Shown: positions 21,737 to 34,703 of the stretch, piece by piece | How positions within the stretch are numbered: the stretch's first letter is position 1 | How the letters are laid out: the number at the start of each line of letters is the position of its first letter | Assembly: GCF_016808335.1 (NCBI RefSeq) | Contig: NC_053150.1 | Coordinates: 29,716,030 to 29,780,029, forward strand | DNA from: Panicum virgatum | Lineage: Eukaryota > Streptophyta > Magnoliopsida > Poales > Poaceae | Reading direction: 5' to 3' | DNA length: 64,000 nucleotides | Position numbers and translations under genes: made by a program | The notes under the pieces: generated by a model | The model's database searches: none | What the model was told of the DNA's origin: nothing | Seen by the model: the letters and a program-made list of their open reading frames with translations, nothing else

Positions 21737-22086
21737 TACAGAACTCGCTCCCGATCATCGCACTAGGTGATGTCCAGCTGACGCTCCACTGCACGGAGCC
21801 AGTCGTCAGCCTGAAGAGGGTCGGACGTGTGAGAAAACGTCGGCGGGTGACCCCTCAGGAACTCAGCACGCCTGTCGCGAGGCTGCGGCGGTGGAGGAGG
21901 CGGAGGCTGAGTGTAAGCCTGCTGAAGAGCCTGAACAGTGTTGTTCAGGGTAGCCATCATCTGCATCTGGAGCTGGAAGTACTGCTCCGGAGTCAAAGGC
22001 GGCGGCATCGGGATCCCGGTCCCCTGGATGTTCTGACCCTGGTTGTTCTGCCCCTGCTGGTCAGAACCACGCCTGGTGTTCACCAT
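21737..22086 (-). pseudogene. Truncated family A gag, first exon (A2 left end)
   Basis: Gag N-terminus from MVNTRRGSDQQG (22086) to about QLDIT, cut at the junction with the copia LTR at 21736/21737. It is nearly identical to the start of 30140-30655. The junction has microhomology (GCTG near the breakpoint in both parents), pointing to a deletion by illegitimate recombination. Confidence 0.85.
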
Positions 22087-22642
22087 CTGATTTTGGACAA
22101 AAGAGTTTCACGAGTAAGGATATTGCAGGAATAAATTCAGATGGATATGTTAACTCTTTGCGGAAAAAGACTCAGCCATGATAAAGTAGACAGGATAGAG
22201 TGGACTGTTTTACCCCCAACGATCTAATCCATTTTATTGATTAATTAACTTTAGCATAAGAGTGTTTTTCTCTAAACAAATTTAAACTGCTAAGCTATAC
22301 AATCATTCAAAAATCCAAATCAAACATGTAGCATAATAACAAGCAGACAATTTTCACGACTTAGCCGAGTTTAACATACGACTCGACTAACACAATGTGT
22401 CACAGAACGTGCTATCGTATTATTATAAAAGGATCGCCTAGCTTACTCATGGTGGTCAGATGATTGATTCAAGCCAAAATCTACGAAAACTATTCTTCAG
22501 AGAGAGAAATCAAGGCAAGAAGGGTAAAAGTCTTAGAATTCAAGGGGTATAATAGTAAAATAGTTTCAGCAGACAAGGATTGGAGAGAAGAACTCCTAAA
22601 ACTCGACCAGTTCTATCTAGGCTTTCGTCCTACAGTCGATAC

Positions 22643-22655
22643 GGCTCTGATACCA
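22643..22655 (-). other. Second PBS of A2 (left copy)
   Basis: TGGTATCAGAGCC on the minus strand, three bases from the LTR at 22659. It shows that a second internal region once followed this LTR. Confidence 0.85.
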
Positions 22656-22658
22656 CTC

Positions 22659-25600
22659 TGTAACACCCGGTTTATAAAAGGACATAAACTGAGCAGTCAT
22701 ATACGTGCCAGGATCAAGTCACACATATATACAACAGAATGAACAGTATATCACAGCACATATCACGAATAAGACATAATAAATCGAAATACGAATGTTA
22801 TTTATTACATTAATGACATAAATGTCTGATACAGCGGAAGCGAAGTACAAGTACGATAAAAACTCTCCGAAGCTGAGCAGGGCGCCACAGGGACGTTGAC
22901 TGGGAGACGAACTCCTAGAAGTCCTCGTAGTCCTGGTAGCGCTGGACGAACTCCCTCGTGTCGGCAGGAACTTAGCAGCAGTAGCGTAGCCAAGAGGAAA
23001 AAGTAGAGAAGAGGCAAGAGTGAGTACACAACTTGTACTCAACAAGTATAACACAAACTATGAGGCTCTAAGGTTGGCTGACCGACTGCATTAGCTTTTA
23101 AGTGTTGGCAAGATTTTATTAAAGCTAATTACTACCAGTTGATGAATTACCATTAACCCAGTTACATAGTAATTAATCAAATTTAATCATGATACTACTG
23201 AGGACCAAACCAAAACCAAGCCACCAAGGTAACCCCGAGAGGCACCTCCCTCGTCGGAAGGAGACAACCCCACTAATCAAAAGGAGGATCTGGGCTGCTC
23301 ATGACCGAGAGCACGGCTAGTATACCAGTTTTACACTCTGCAGAGGTTGCACATCTTTACCCACAAGTCATGAGCTACGCTAGAGGTTCATCACACTTCC
23401 TTAGGTGAGATGACTAGCGACTCACTACGAGGCCGTTACAAAGAATCTCGTTGGTAAGGCGTAACCGCGAGAGTTAGGTCAGCGACGATGGGGCCCACCT
23501 CCGGGGGTACAAGCACAGGAGTGCAATCCAAGCATAGACCAAGCCGGAGGAGCAGGGACCATTGAAACTTACTACTCTTGCCCTGCAGGTAAGTTACTCC
23601 AAACCAAAAAGACCTAATTAGTAAGCCAAGTCTATCCCATTCTAGCCTTGTGGTAGCGCTGTTGTCCCAGGTTGTCGCACTATGAACCGGTCCTTATGGA
23701 GAGTGGCCAACCAAGCACTAAGCACCGTGCTGGCCCCCTAAACCATGTTTCTACAAAAACCATCTTTTAACGAGACGTGAGCCACTCATCCACACAGAGG
23801 GCCACTCTCAGAATTAAGTTCAAGTAAAACTATTAATCAATTTAATTAAAAAGGACCAGAGTGTGTTATAGCGCGGCACCTAGCACAACTAACCAAAATG
23901 CAACCCAAAGGATATATAAAGGATATAAAGTGGCTAGGAAAATCCTTATAGGCATACAGTATTAAAATGCAGTATGTAAATGTATTTAAAGGTGATGGGT
24001 TGTTCATGTTACACTTGCCTTCCTCGTACTGCTCTGGCTGCTGCTTAAACTGCTCCGAAGACGGCTGCTCCTGGTACTGGTACTGGGGCTTCTCAGATGG
24101 ATCAGCGTCTACTCACGAACACATGGCCAAAACAAAGCACAATAATAAGCATACAAGCAAACACTAACAAAAACTAAGAAACAATACATCAATACAATAA
24201 AACAGCACATTAAACTAGTCTAAAACTATTCTATGCGTTACAACGATCGCGTGGACATAAAGAACGCTTAAAACGGAGCTAAAACGCATAATCTTGGCTA
24301 AAAACAAGGTTCAGGGGCTTATTTGTAAGAAAACTGAAGTTCCAGGGGGTTTTCTGCAAAAACCGAGGGCTAAAATGTAATTAAACAAAAGCTTCAGGGT
24401 CTAACTCGCAAAAACTTCATGCCTGGACTGCGGGTACTAATACTGGAAAATGCAGGGGCCTACGCGCTAAAATCTGGGCCTCAGTGTAAATATTTTTACA
24501 CTAAATAGGAATGCGGGTTGAATCAGAGAAAGGGCAGGGGCTCTTTAACAAAACTTCCAGGCCGAACCAGTACGCACGTATTAGGGCCGTTGGATCTAGA
24601 TCTAGTGGCTCAGATCTGAGGGAGACTCGATCTAATCCTAAGCGTCCAAGACAGAGCGCGGGTCGGCGGCGCTAGTCGCCGGAGACCAAGCTCCGCGGCG
24701 GCGCTGCGCGGGAGCTTGCCGGACTTGGCCAAACTTTGCCGTCCGAGGGTCAAATCGACCCGTTTTTGGGTCTGGGGTGACCTACGGGGCACGTGTAGTC
24801 CACCTGGGCTCTAAACGGAGCTCGGGGAGGCTCGGGGCGGCACGTGCTGCGTCGGCGGCGGCTCTGCGCGGCGGACTTCGCCGGCGAGCGGGATTCCAAG
24901 GGCGCCAGGGGCTACGGATCTCAAAAACTAACGCCAAAAGGGACCGAGGAGGGTTGTGGGTTCTCACCGGGGCTTCGGGTGGCCGGAGAAGTCGCGCAGG
25001 TGGGTCGTCGGCGAGGTTCGGTGGCGGGATCGGTGCGGTGGCCGTGGATAGGTCACTGCGGAGGTGCTCCGAGACTGCTGACTCGCCGGGAAGACACGAG
25101 TGGGCCCTGCGAAGGTGGTCCAGGGGTCAAAGAAGCCCTGAGGTCGACGGCGGCGGGGAATTTCTTGCGAAAGGGCTCACCTGCGGCGGCACCTTCGCGA
25201 GCAATTCCGGCGTGGATGGGGTCCGGAGTCGCAGCAGCGGCTCGGTGCGCGTCTGGGCGTCAAGGTGGGGCTAAGGCGGGGAGTTGCAGGGATGGGCTGC
25301 AGCGGAGCGGCGCGGCTACGTCGGCGCAGAGGTGCGGCACGACGGGGCTGCCCGGTTGCGGCGGCTAGGGTTGTGTGGGGCGGCGCGTGGGTGGATGGGG
25401 TGCAGGGGGAGCCGTGGGGGCCAATTAAAGGCCTGCGGGGATTTTGGCATCCGCGCCCGATACGGAAGGCCGGCGAGCATCCCGGGCGGGGATCGCGGCT
25501 GGCCGTTGCGCGGCCGGGAGAGGCGGGGAAGACGGGCCAGGTCAGGCGGGCCCGGGCGGTCAGCGAAAGCGGGGTCGGGCGAGTGGGGCGTGCGCTCTGC

Positions 25601-26056
25601 GGGCGTGAGGCGCCGGCTGGCTGACGGGTGGGCCCGACTGGGACGCTGCGTCGCGTGGAGTGGGCCGCTGCGCGCTAGGCGGCCAAGCGCGAGCGGGGTT
25701 TGGGCCAAGCGGTTTGCTGGGCCGGATCGGGTGGAGAGACGGTTTTGGGCTGAGTGGGGAAGGATAGGCTGGGTTGTTTTGGGTTTGGGCTCCTTTTCTA
25801 TTTCTTTTCTTTTCCTCTCAACTCAAAATTATTTGAATTCAAATGAATTTGAATTCAAACTCCTATACAAACAAACAAAACAAAACCATGCACCAGCATG
25901 AATGCAACACCAAAATTTAAACCTATGATAAAATTTTAATTACTTGTGAAACAAAAATTTAGATTAAATGCCAACTAAACACAATAAACCTTAGAAATTT
26001 GAATAAAGCCATTTAAATTTATTAATAAATGCTGAAATTTAAACTAGGGTGTTACA
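22659..26056 (-). mobile_element. A2 middle/left LTR (3398 bp)
   Basis: Full LTR, TGTAACACCC to GGGTGTTACA. It serves as 3' LTR for the internal region 26057-31227 and as 5' LTR for the truncated internal region on its left. Same architecture as A1 LTRs but a diverged GC-rich block: TATA-like CCTTTAATTGG near 25424, exon 1 end GCCGCCGCAG|GTGAGC, acceptor ACCTTCGCAG|, donor CCCCG|GTGAGA. Clearly closer to 31228-34646 than to the A1 LTRs. Confidence 0.92.
22915..24108 (-). CDS. LTR mini-gene, last two exons (A2 left LTR)
   Basis: Small exon 24019-24108 (90 bp) encodes EKPQYQYQEQP and on to EQYEEG before GCAAGT; terminal exon 22915-22970 (56 bp) ends with the family stop. The acceptor reads CTGCTAAG here instead of CTGCTCAG. 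No stop in the small exon. Confidence 0.35.
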
Positions 26057-26074
26057 GACCCTACCCCCTTAAAG
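26057..26074 (-). other. Polypurine tract of A2
   Basis: TTTAAGGGGGTAGGGTC on the minus strand adjoining the LTR at 26056; identical in arrangement to A1. Confidence 0.85.
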
Positions 26075-26092
26075 AAATCTCGTCCCCGAGAT

Positions 26093-29000
26093 TTAGCTGG
26101 GCTGGCTAGCAAAGAGATCTGGATATGTCTTCATCAGCTCATCCTCTCGCTCCCATGTAGCCTCAGCTTCACTGTGATGACTCCACTGAACTCTGCACAT
26201 CCTGATGCGCTTGTTCCGAGTAACCCTCTCTGACGTCTCCAGAATCTTCACCGGATGCTCAGTATAAGTCAGATCTTCCTGCACATCCACTCCATCCAGT
26301 GGTGCCTGCTCCTCGGGTACTCGTAGACACCTCTTCAGCTGAGATATATGGAAGACATCATGAACTCCTGAGAGGTTGAGAGGTAACTCCAGGCGATAAG
26401 CAACTTCGACTTTCCGCTCTAGCACCTTGAATGGACCAACATACCGAGGTGCTAACTTCCCTTTGACATTGAATCTGCGGATTCCTCTCATCGGAGACAC
26501 CTTCAGGTACACATAGTCACCAATACTGAAGGTCAGATCTCTCCGTTTGCCATCAGCATAGCTCTTCTGTCTGCTCTGTGCAATCCTCAGATTTTCTCGC
26601 ACAGCCTGAACCATCTGCTCTGCATCATCTATGATCTCAGGGCCAAAGAGCTGCTTCTCACCAATCTGATCCCAATAGAGAGGAGTCCTGCACTTTCTGC
26701 CATACAATGCCTCGAAGGGGGACTTCTTCAGACTGGCCTGATAGCTGTTGTTATATGAGAACTCAGCATATGACAGGCACTTATCCCAACTAGTACCATA
26801 CTGAATAGCACAAGCTCTCAGCATATCTTCCAACACTTGGTTGGTTCTCTCTGTCTGCCCATCTGTCTGAGGGTGATAAGCCGTACTGAAACGCAGCTTC
26901 GTATCCAACGAATCATGGAGCTGCTACCAGAACTGAGAAGTGAACTGAGACCCTCTGTCAAATATAATCTTCTTGGGCACACCATGTAAGCAGACAATCC
27001 GAGAGATGTACAACTCTGTCAGTCTAGCACCGGAGTAAGTAGTGTTCACTGGAATGAAGTGAGCAACCTTCGTCAGACGATCCACTACTACCCATATGGA
27101 GTTGTACCCTTTCTGAGTACGAGGCAATCCAACAATGAAGTCCATAGTGATTTCCTCCCATTTCCACTCTGGAATCTTCAAAGGCTGTAACAGACCTGCT
27201 GGCCTCTGATGCTCAGCCTTGACACGCTGACAGGTGTCACAAATAGCCACGTACTCTGCTACTGAACGCTTCATCCCATACCACCAGAAACGTTCCTTCA
27301 GATCATAGTACATCTTCGTGCTGCCCGGATGAATAGAGTATGCTGTATCATGGGCCTCACTCAGAATCAACTTCCGGAGATCCTTCACATCCGGCACACA
27401 GATCCGGTTCTTGTACCACAAGGTACCCTGATCATCCTCTCTGAAGTGTGGGGCCTTGCCCTTCTTGAGCAACTCACGGATCTCCTGCAGCTTTTCATCA
27501 TCTTTCTGATGCTGCCTGATCTCTGCCTCTAGAGTCGGTACTGCCTCGAATGCTGCACTGGAAGTATGATGCAAGAAGTCCAGACTCAACTGCTCGAACT
27601 CCTCACATAACTCTGGAGGCATCTGGAAAGCCACGGCCATGTTGACATAACTTCTTCTGCTCAAAGCATCTGCTACAACATTGGCTTTGCCCGGATGATA
27701 GTGAATCTCCAGGTCATAATCCTTGACCAACTCTAGCCATCTCCTCTGCCGCATGTTCAGCTCATTCTGCGTGAAAATATACTTGAGGCTCTTGTGATCA
27801 GTGTAGATATCACACCGCTGTCCATACAAGTAATGCCTCCAAATCTTCAAAGCATGTACAACTGCGGCTAACTCAAGATCATGAGTGGGATAATTCAGCT
27901 CATGCCGACGTAACTGCCGTGACGCATAAGCTATCACTCTGCCCACCTGCATCAGAACACACCCAAGACCATCCTTCGAAGCATCACAATACACCGTGAA
28001 CCTCTTCGTCTGGTCTGGCAGAGTCAGGACTGGCGCCGTAGTCAACCTCTTCTTCAGCTCATCAAAGGCCATCTGACGCTCATCAGTCCATACAAAAGCC
28101 ACATTCTTCTCCAGCAAAGAAGTCAAAGGCTTCGCGATCTTGGAGAAATTCTCGATGAACCTCCGATAATATCCAGCTAAGCCCAAGAATGACCTGACTT
28201 CCTTCACTGTCTGCGGTGTCTCCCACTCTAGCACATCCTTCACCTTGCTCGGATCAACAGCAATGCCTCCCTGAGAGATAACATGACCGAGGAATGGAAC
28301 CTCGTCAATCCAAAACTCGCACTTGCTGAACTTAGCATACAACTGATGTTCTCTCAGCCTCTGCAACATGAGTCTCAGATGCTCCTCATGCTCTTCTTCT
28401 ATCTTGGAGAAGATCAGAATATCATCAATGAAAATCACCACAAAGACATCCAGATAATCCATGAAGACCATGTTCATCAGATGCATGAAGAAAGCCGGGG
28501 CATTAGTCAAGCCGAAGGACATGACTGTATACTCATATAGCCCGTACTTGCAGGTGAATGCCGTCTTCGGAATATCCCCAGGACGAATCCTCAGCTGGAA
28601 ATAACCCGAACAAAGATCAATCTTCGAGAATATACGAGCACCTCGAAGCAGATCGAAGAGATCCTCAATACGGGGCAGTGGATGCTTGTTCTTGATAGTA
28701 ACTGCATTCAGCTCCCGATAATTGACACACATTCTCTTCGAGCCATCCTTCTTATCTACCAGCAATAATGGAAAAGCCCAAGGAGAGAAGCTGCGATGGA
28801 TATAGCCCTTGGCTAGCAACTCATCAATAGTCTTCTTGACTTCCTCATGCTCTATAGGTGCCATACGGTAGGGCCGCTTTGCAATAGGAGCTGTGCCAGG
28901 CAAGAGATCAATACAAAACTCAATGGCGTGTTCAGGCGGCATACCTGGCAGATCATCCGGAAAGACATCCGGGAATTCAGACACCACGCGAATACCGTCC

Positions 29001-30028
29001 GTGGGTCTAGCCTTCATCTGATGAAGAAATCCCGAAGGCTCCACTGCACTGATAACAACCTCTTGTCCACTGGAAGCTGATAGCAAGACTGTCCTCTGGG
29101 CACAATCTATCCGGACTCCCCATTTGGCCAGAGTCTCCATTCCCAGAATGACATCAATGCCCTTGGTGTCTAGCACCATCAGATTAGTACAGAACTCTAC
29201 TCCCCTCAAGGAAACACTGACTCTCGGGCAGTAAGTGTGAGACCTCAACTGTCCTCCCGGTGAAGATACTTACAGGCACCTCTTTAATGTGCTAGTATGA
29301 ATACCATGATGCTCGACAAAAGACTGAGTAATGAAGGAATACGTAGCACCAGTATCGAAAAGCACTGTAGCTGGATATGAATTAACCATGAACGTACCAA
29401 TAACCACGTTGGGAGCCTCGGCCGCTGACTCGGCCGTCACGTGGTTCACTCTGCCCTGAAGTGGCGCCCTGGGCTGAGCTGGGCGCCCCTGCTATCCCGC
29501 CTGCGCCTTCCAGGGGCAAGCGTTGGCGTAGTGCCCCGGCTGGCCGCAGTGAAAGCAGGTGCGAGGGGGTCCCTGAGCCTGCTGTCCGGTAGGAGCTGCC
29601 GGACGTGGAGCCTGCGGTGCCGGTGGAGCAGCATGAGCCGGAGGTGCCGGTAACCTCGGGCCCTGACCTGCCTGCTGTTGTCGAGGCGGGTACTGCTACG
29701 GCCTCTGCTGGTACTGCTGGGGAGGCCGGTACTGCTGCTGGTACTGCTGGGGCGGCTGGAGGCGAGGACGAGTGTTGCTGCCGGAAGCAACGGGGACAAC
29801 CTTCCTCTTCTTGTCCTCCATCTCCAAGTGCTTGCGCTTAGTGTTGAGCGCGCTGTCAACCAGGTGGTTGAAGTCGTCGAAGCGGAGGTTGAGCAGTGCG
29901 TACTGGAGGTAGTCCTCAAGACCCTCCATGAAGTGCTCCTGCTTCTTGCGGTCATCCGCAACATCGGCAGGGGCGTAGCGGGCAAGCTGCAGAAAGCGAT
30001 CACGATACTCCGTGACCGACATAGTCCC
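26093..30028 (-). pseudogene. A2 gag second exon and pol, nearly full length, with stops
   Basis: Single frame from GTMSVTEYRDRF to the chromodomain-like end (VQWSHHSEAEATWE). Contains zinc knuckle [14 protein letters not shown] (about 29512-29562), an intact protease motif FDTGATYSF (about 29350), RT with FIDD, RNase H, integrase HHCC and core, and the C-terminal chromodomain. Stops: 29696-29698 and 29492-29494 (TAG for CAG), 29270-29272 (TAA, protease/RT linker) and 26924-26926 (TAG for GAG in the integrase WEQLHDS). Less decayed than A1; 774 codons of RT-RH-IN are open. The polyprotein would copy and integrate the element, and the chromodomain would guide it to chromatin. Confidence 0.93.
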
Positions 30029-30139
30029 CAGAAGTGACAAAGACAGATAGATATCGAAAGATTAACTCAAGATTTTATAAGGATGGAACAAGGGGCATTA
30101 GCTCAAAATAAACCGCTGAATGGTTATATTTAAGATTAC
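30029..30139 (-). other. Probable gag intron of A2 with broken 3' splice site
   Basis: Donor CAG|GTAATC as in A1. At the 3' end A1 has TCAATTCAG|GGG whereas A2 has TCACTTCTG|GGG, so the terminal AG is lost. Length 111 bp. Unspliced RNA meets a stop soon after the donor (VILNITIQRFILS). Confidence 0.65.
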
Positions 30140-30655
30140 CTGCTTCAGTGCAAGGAACTCCTTCTGCTTCATCTTCATAACGCCCGCGGGGACGTTGTGG
30201 TTGCGAAAACGCTCCCTGAACTGGAGCCAAGTGAGAGACTCGCGTTCATGAACTGGGTGGGACTCCCACCAGTCCAAAGCTGCCCCTCGCAGCTGTCCTG
30301 CTGCGTACAGAACTCGCTCCCGATCATCGCACTGGGCGATATCCAGCTGACGCTCCACTACACGGAGCCAGTCGTCAGCTTGAAGAGGGTCGGACGTGTG
30401 AGAAAACGTCGGCGGGTGACCCCTTAGGAACTCAGCACGCCTGTCGCGAGGCTGCGGCGGTGGAGGAGGCGGAGGCTGAGTGTGAGCCTGCTGAAGAGCC
30501 TGAACAGTGTTGTTCAGGGTAGCCATCATCTGCATCTGGAGATGGAAGTACTGCTCCGGAGTCAAAGGCGGCGGCATCGGGATCCCGGTCCCCTGGATGT
30601 TCTGACCCTGGTTGTTCTGCCCCTGCTGGTCAGAACCACACTTGGTGTTCACCAT
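30140..30655 (-). pseudogene. A2 gag, first exon (open)
   Basis: 172 codons from MVNTKCGSDQQG with no frameshift: proline run, SDPLQADDWLRVVERQLD, AALDWWESHPV, RERFRNHNVPAGV, KEFLALKQ. It forms the first part of the Retrotrans_gag domain and needs splicing to 30028 for the rest. ATG chosen because it is the first in frame and is conserved in A1 and in the left fragment. Marked pseudogene because the rest of gag-pol carries stops. Confidence 0.88.
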
Positions 30656-31211
30656 CTGATTTTGGACAAAAGAGTTTCACGAGTAAGGATATTGCAGGAA
30701 TAAATTCAGATGGATATGTTAACTCTTTGCGGAAAAAGACTCAGCCATGATAAAGTAGACAGGATAGAGTGGACTGTTTTACCCCCAACGATCTAATCCA
30801 TTTTATTGATTAATTAACTTTAGCACAAGAGTGTTTTTCTCTAAACAAATTTAAACCGCTAAGCTATACAATCATTCAAAAATCCAAATCAAACATGTAG
30901 CATAATAACAAGCAGACAATTTTCACGACTTAGCCGAGTTTAACATACGACTCGACTAACACAACGCGTCGCAGAACGTGCTATCGTATTATTATAAAAG
31001 GATCGCCTAGCTTACTCATGGTGGTCAGATGATTGATTCAGGCCAAAATCTACGAAAACTATTCTTCAGAGAGAGAAATCAAGGCAAGAAGGGTAAAAGT
31101 CATAGAATTCAAGGGGTATAATAGTAAAATAGTTTCAGCAGACAAGGATTGGAGAGAAGAACTCCTAAAACTCGACCAGTTCTATCTAGGCTTTCGTCCT
31201 ACAGTCGATAC

Positions 31212-31224
31212 GGCTCTGATACCA
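31212..31224 (-). other. Primer binding site of A2
   Basis: TGGTATCAGAGCC, exact plant initiator-Met type PBS, three bases from the 5' LTR. Confidence 0.88.
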
Positions 31225-31227
31225 CTC

Positions 31228-34200
31228 TGTAACACCCGGTTTATAAAAGGACATAAACCGAGCAGTCATATACGTGCCAGGATCAAGTCACACGTATATA
31301 CAATAGAATGAACAGTATATCACAGCACATATCACGAATAAGACATAATAAATCGAAATACGAATGTTATTTATTACATTAATGACATAAATGTCTGATA
31401 CAGCGGAAGCGAAGTACAAGTACGATAAAAACTCTCCGAAGCTGAGCAGGGCGCCACAGGGACGTCGACTGGGAGACGAACACCTAGAAGTCCTCGTAGT
31501 CCTGGTAGCGCTGGACGAACTCCCTCGTGTCGGCAGGAACTGAGCAGCAGTAGCGTAGCCAAGAGGAAAAAGTAGAGAAGAGGCAAGAGTGAGTACACAA
31601 CTTGTACTCAACAAGTATAACACAAACTATGAGGCTCTAAGGTTGGCTGACCGACTGCATTAGCTTTTAAGTGTTGGCAAATTTTATTAAAGCTAATTAC
31701 TACCAGTTGATGAATTACCATTAACCCAGTTACATAGTAATTAATCAAATTTAATCATGATACTACTGAGGACCAAACCAAAACCAAGCCACCAAGGTAA
31801 CCCCGAGAGGCACCTCCCTCGTCGGAAGGAGACAACCCCACTAATCAAAAGGAGGATCTGGGCCACTCATGACCATGAGCACGGCTAGTATACCAGTTTT
31901 ACACTCTGCAGAGGTTGCACATCTTTACCCACAAGTCGTGAGCTACGCTAGAGGTTCATCACACTTCCTTAGGTGAGATGACTAGCGACTCACTACGAGG
32001 CCGTTACAAAGAATGTCGTTGGTAAGGCGTAACCGCGAGAGTTAGGTCAGCGACGATGGGGCCCACCTCCGGGGGTACAAGCACAGGAGCGCAATCCAAG
32101 CACAGACCAAGCCGGAGGAGCAGGGACCATTGAAACTTACTACTCTTGCCCCGCAGGTAAGTTACTCCAAACCAAAAAGACCTAATTAGTAAGCCAAGTC
32201 TATCCCATTCTAGCCTTGTGGTAGCGCTGTTGTCCCAGGTTGTCGCTCTATGAACCGGTCCTTATGGAGAGTGGCCAACCAAGCACTAAGCACCGTGCTG
32301 GCCCCCTAAACCATGTTTCTACAAAAACCATCTTTTAACGAGACGTGAGCCACTCATCCACACAGAGGGCCACTCTCAGAATTAAGTTCAAGTAAAACCA
32401 TTAATCAATTTAATTAAAAAGGACCAGAGTGTGTTATAGCGCGGCACCTAGCAAAACTAACCAAAATGCAACCCAAAGTATATATAAAGGATATAAAGTG
32501 GCTAGGAAAATCCTTATAGGCATACAGTATTAAAATGCAGTATGTAAATGTATTTAAAGGTGATGGGTTGTTCATGTTACACTTGCCTTCCTCATACTGC
32601 TCTGGCTGCTGTTCAAACTGCTCCGAAGACGGCTGCTCCTGGTACTGGTACTGGGGCTCCTCAGATGGATCAGCGTCTACTCACGAACACATGGCCAAAA
32701 CAAAGCACAATAATAAGCATACAAGCAAACACTAACAAAAACTAAGAAACAATACATCAATACAATAAAATAGCACATTAAACTAGTCTAAAACTATTCT
32801 ATGCGTTACAACGATCGCGTGGACATAAAGAACGCTTAAAACGGAGCTAAAATGCATAATCTAGGCTAAAAACAAGGTTCAGGGGCTTATTTGTAAGAAA
32901 ACTGAAGTTCCAGGGGGTTTTCTGCAAAAACCGAGGGCTAAAACGTAATTAAACTAAAGCTTCAGGGTCTAACTCACAAAAACTTCATGCCTGGACTGCG
33001 GGTACTAATACTGGAAAATGCAGGGGCCTACGCGCTAAAATCTGGGCCTCAGTGTAAATATTTTTACACTAAATAGGACTGCGGGTTGAATCAGAGAAAG
33101 GGCAGGGGCTCTTTAACAAAACTTCCAGGCCGAACCGGTACACACGTATTAGGGCCGTTGGATCTAGATCTAGTGGCTCAGATCTGAGGGAGACTCGATC
33201 TAATCCTAAGCGTCCAAGGCAGATCGGACGGCTGTGATTTAACAGAGCGCGGGTCGGCGGCGCTAGTCGCCGGAGACCAAGTTCCGCGGCGGCGCTTCGC
33301 GGGAGCTCGCCGGACTTGGCCAAACTTGGCCGTCCGAGGGTCAAATCGACCCGTTTTTGGGTCTGGGGTGACCTTCGGGGCACGTGTAGTCCACCTGGGC
33401 TCTAAACGGAGCTCGGGGAGGCTCGGGGTGGCACGTGCTGCGTCGGCGGCGGCTCTGCGCGGTGGACTTCGCCGGCGAGTGGGATTCCAAGGGCGCCAGG
33501 GGCTACAGATCACAAAAACTAACGCCAAAAGGGACCGGGAAGGGTTGTGGGTTCTCATCGGGGCTTCTGGTGGCCGGAGACGTCGCGCAGGTGGGTCGTC
33601 GGCGAGGCTCGGCGGCGGGATCGGTGTGGTGGCCATGGACAGGTCACTGCGGGGGTGCTCCGAGACTGCTGACTCGTCGGGAAGACACGAGTGGGCCCTG
33701 CGAAGGTGGTCCAGGGGTCAAAGAAGCCCTGAGATCGACGGCGACGGGGAATTTCTTGCGAAAGGGCTCACCTGCGGCGGCACCTTCGCGAGCAATTCCG
33801 GCGTGGATGGGTTCCGGAGTCGGAGCAGTGGCTCGGTGCGCGTCTGGGCGTCGAGGTGGGGCTAAGGCGGGGAGTTGCAGGGATGGGCTGCAGCGGAGCG
33901 GCGCGGCTACGTCGGCGCAGAGGTGCGGCACAACGGGGCTGCACGGTTGCGGCGGCTAGGGTTGTGTGGGGCGGCGCGTGGGTGGATGGGGTGCAGGGGG
34001 AGCCGTGGGGGCCAATTAAAGGCCTGCGGGGATCTTGGCGTCCGCGCCCGATACGGAAGGCCGGCGAGCATCCCGGGCGGGGATCGCGGCTGGCCGTTGC
34101 GCGGCCGGGAGAGGCGGGGAAGACGGGCCTGGTCAGGCGGGCCCGGGCGGTCAGCGAAAGCGGGGTCGGGCGAGTGGGGCGTGCGCTCTGCGGGTGTGAG

Positions 34201-34646
34201 GCGCCGGCTAGCTGACGGGTGGGCCCGACTGGGACGGTGCGTCGCGTGGAGTGGGCCGCTGCGCGCTAGGCGGCCAAGCGCGAGCGGGGTTTGGGCCGAG
34301 CGGTTGTCTGGGCCGGATCGGGTGGAGACAGGGTTTTGGGCCGAGTGGGGAAGGATAGGCTGGGTTGTTTTGGGTTTGGGCTCCTTTTCTATTTCTTTTC
34401 TTTTCCTCTCAACTCAAATTATTTGAATTCAAATGAATTTGAATTCAAACTCCTATACAAACAAACAAAACAAAACCATGCACCAGCATGAATGCAACAC
34501 CAAAATTTAAACCTATGATAAAATTTTAATTACTTGTGAAACAAAAATTTAGATTAAATGCCAACTAAACACAATAAACCTTAGAAATTTGAATAAAGCC
34601 ATTAAAATTTATTAAAAAATGCTGAAATTTAAACTAGGGTGTTACA
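31228..34646 (-). mobile_element. 5' LTR of A2 (3419 bp)
   Basis: Full LTR with TG/CA ends. Highly similar to 22659-26056 with scattered substitutions; one difference is G to A in the candidate donor after the GC-rich block (CCCCG|ATGAGA here). The right flank is the end of the copia LTR, beginning TATTA, so A2 inserted into that LTR. Confidence 0.92.
31484..32676 (-). CDS. LTR mini-gene, last two exons (A2 5' LTR)
   Basis: Small exon 32587-32676 (90 bp) and terminal exon 31484-31539 (56 bp), same boundaries and phases as the other family A copies. Some differences from A1 in the peptide region are synonymous (Ser codons TCC/TCG). Confidence 0.35.
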
Positions 34647-34703
34647 TATTAGTGCCTAATTCACCCCCTCCCCCTCTTAGGCTAGAGCACCCGATCACTT
34701 TCA
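34647..34703 (+). mobile_element. SIRE/Maximus-type copia LTR, 3' end
   Basis: TTCACCCCCTCCCCCTCTTAGG ... CACCCGATCACTTTCA matches the end of the copia LTR at 61591 read in reverse. It completes the LTR begun at 21057. Followed by CGAGG and the E3 LTR. Confidence 0.8.
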
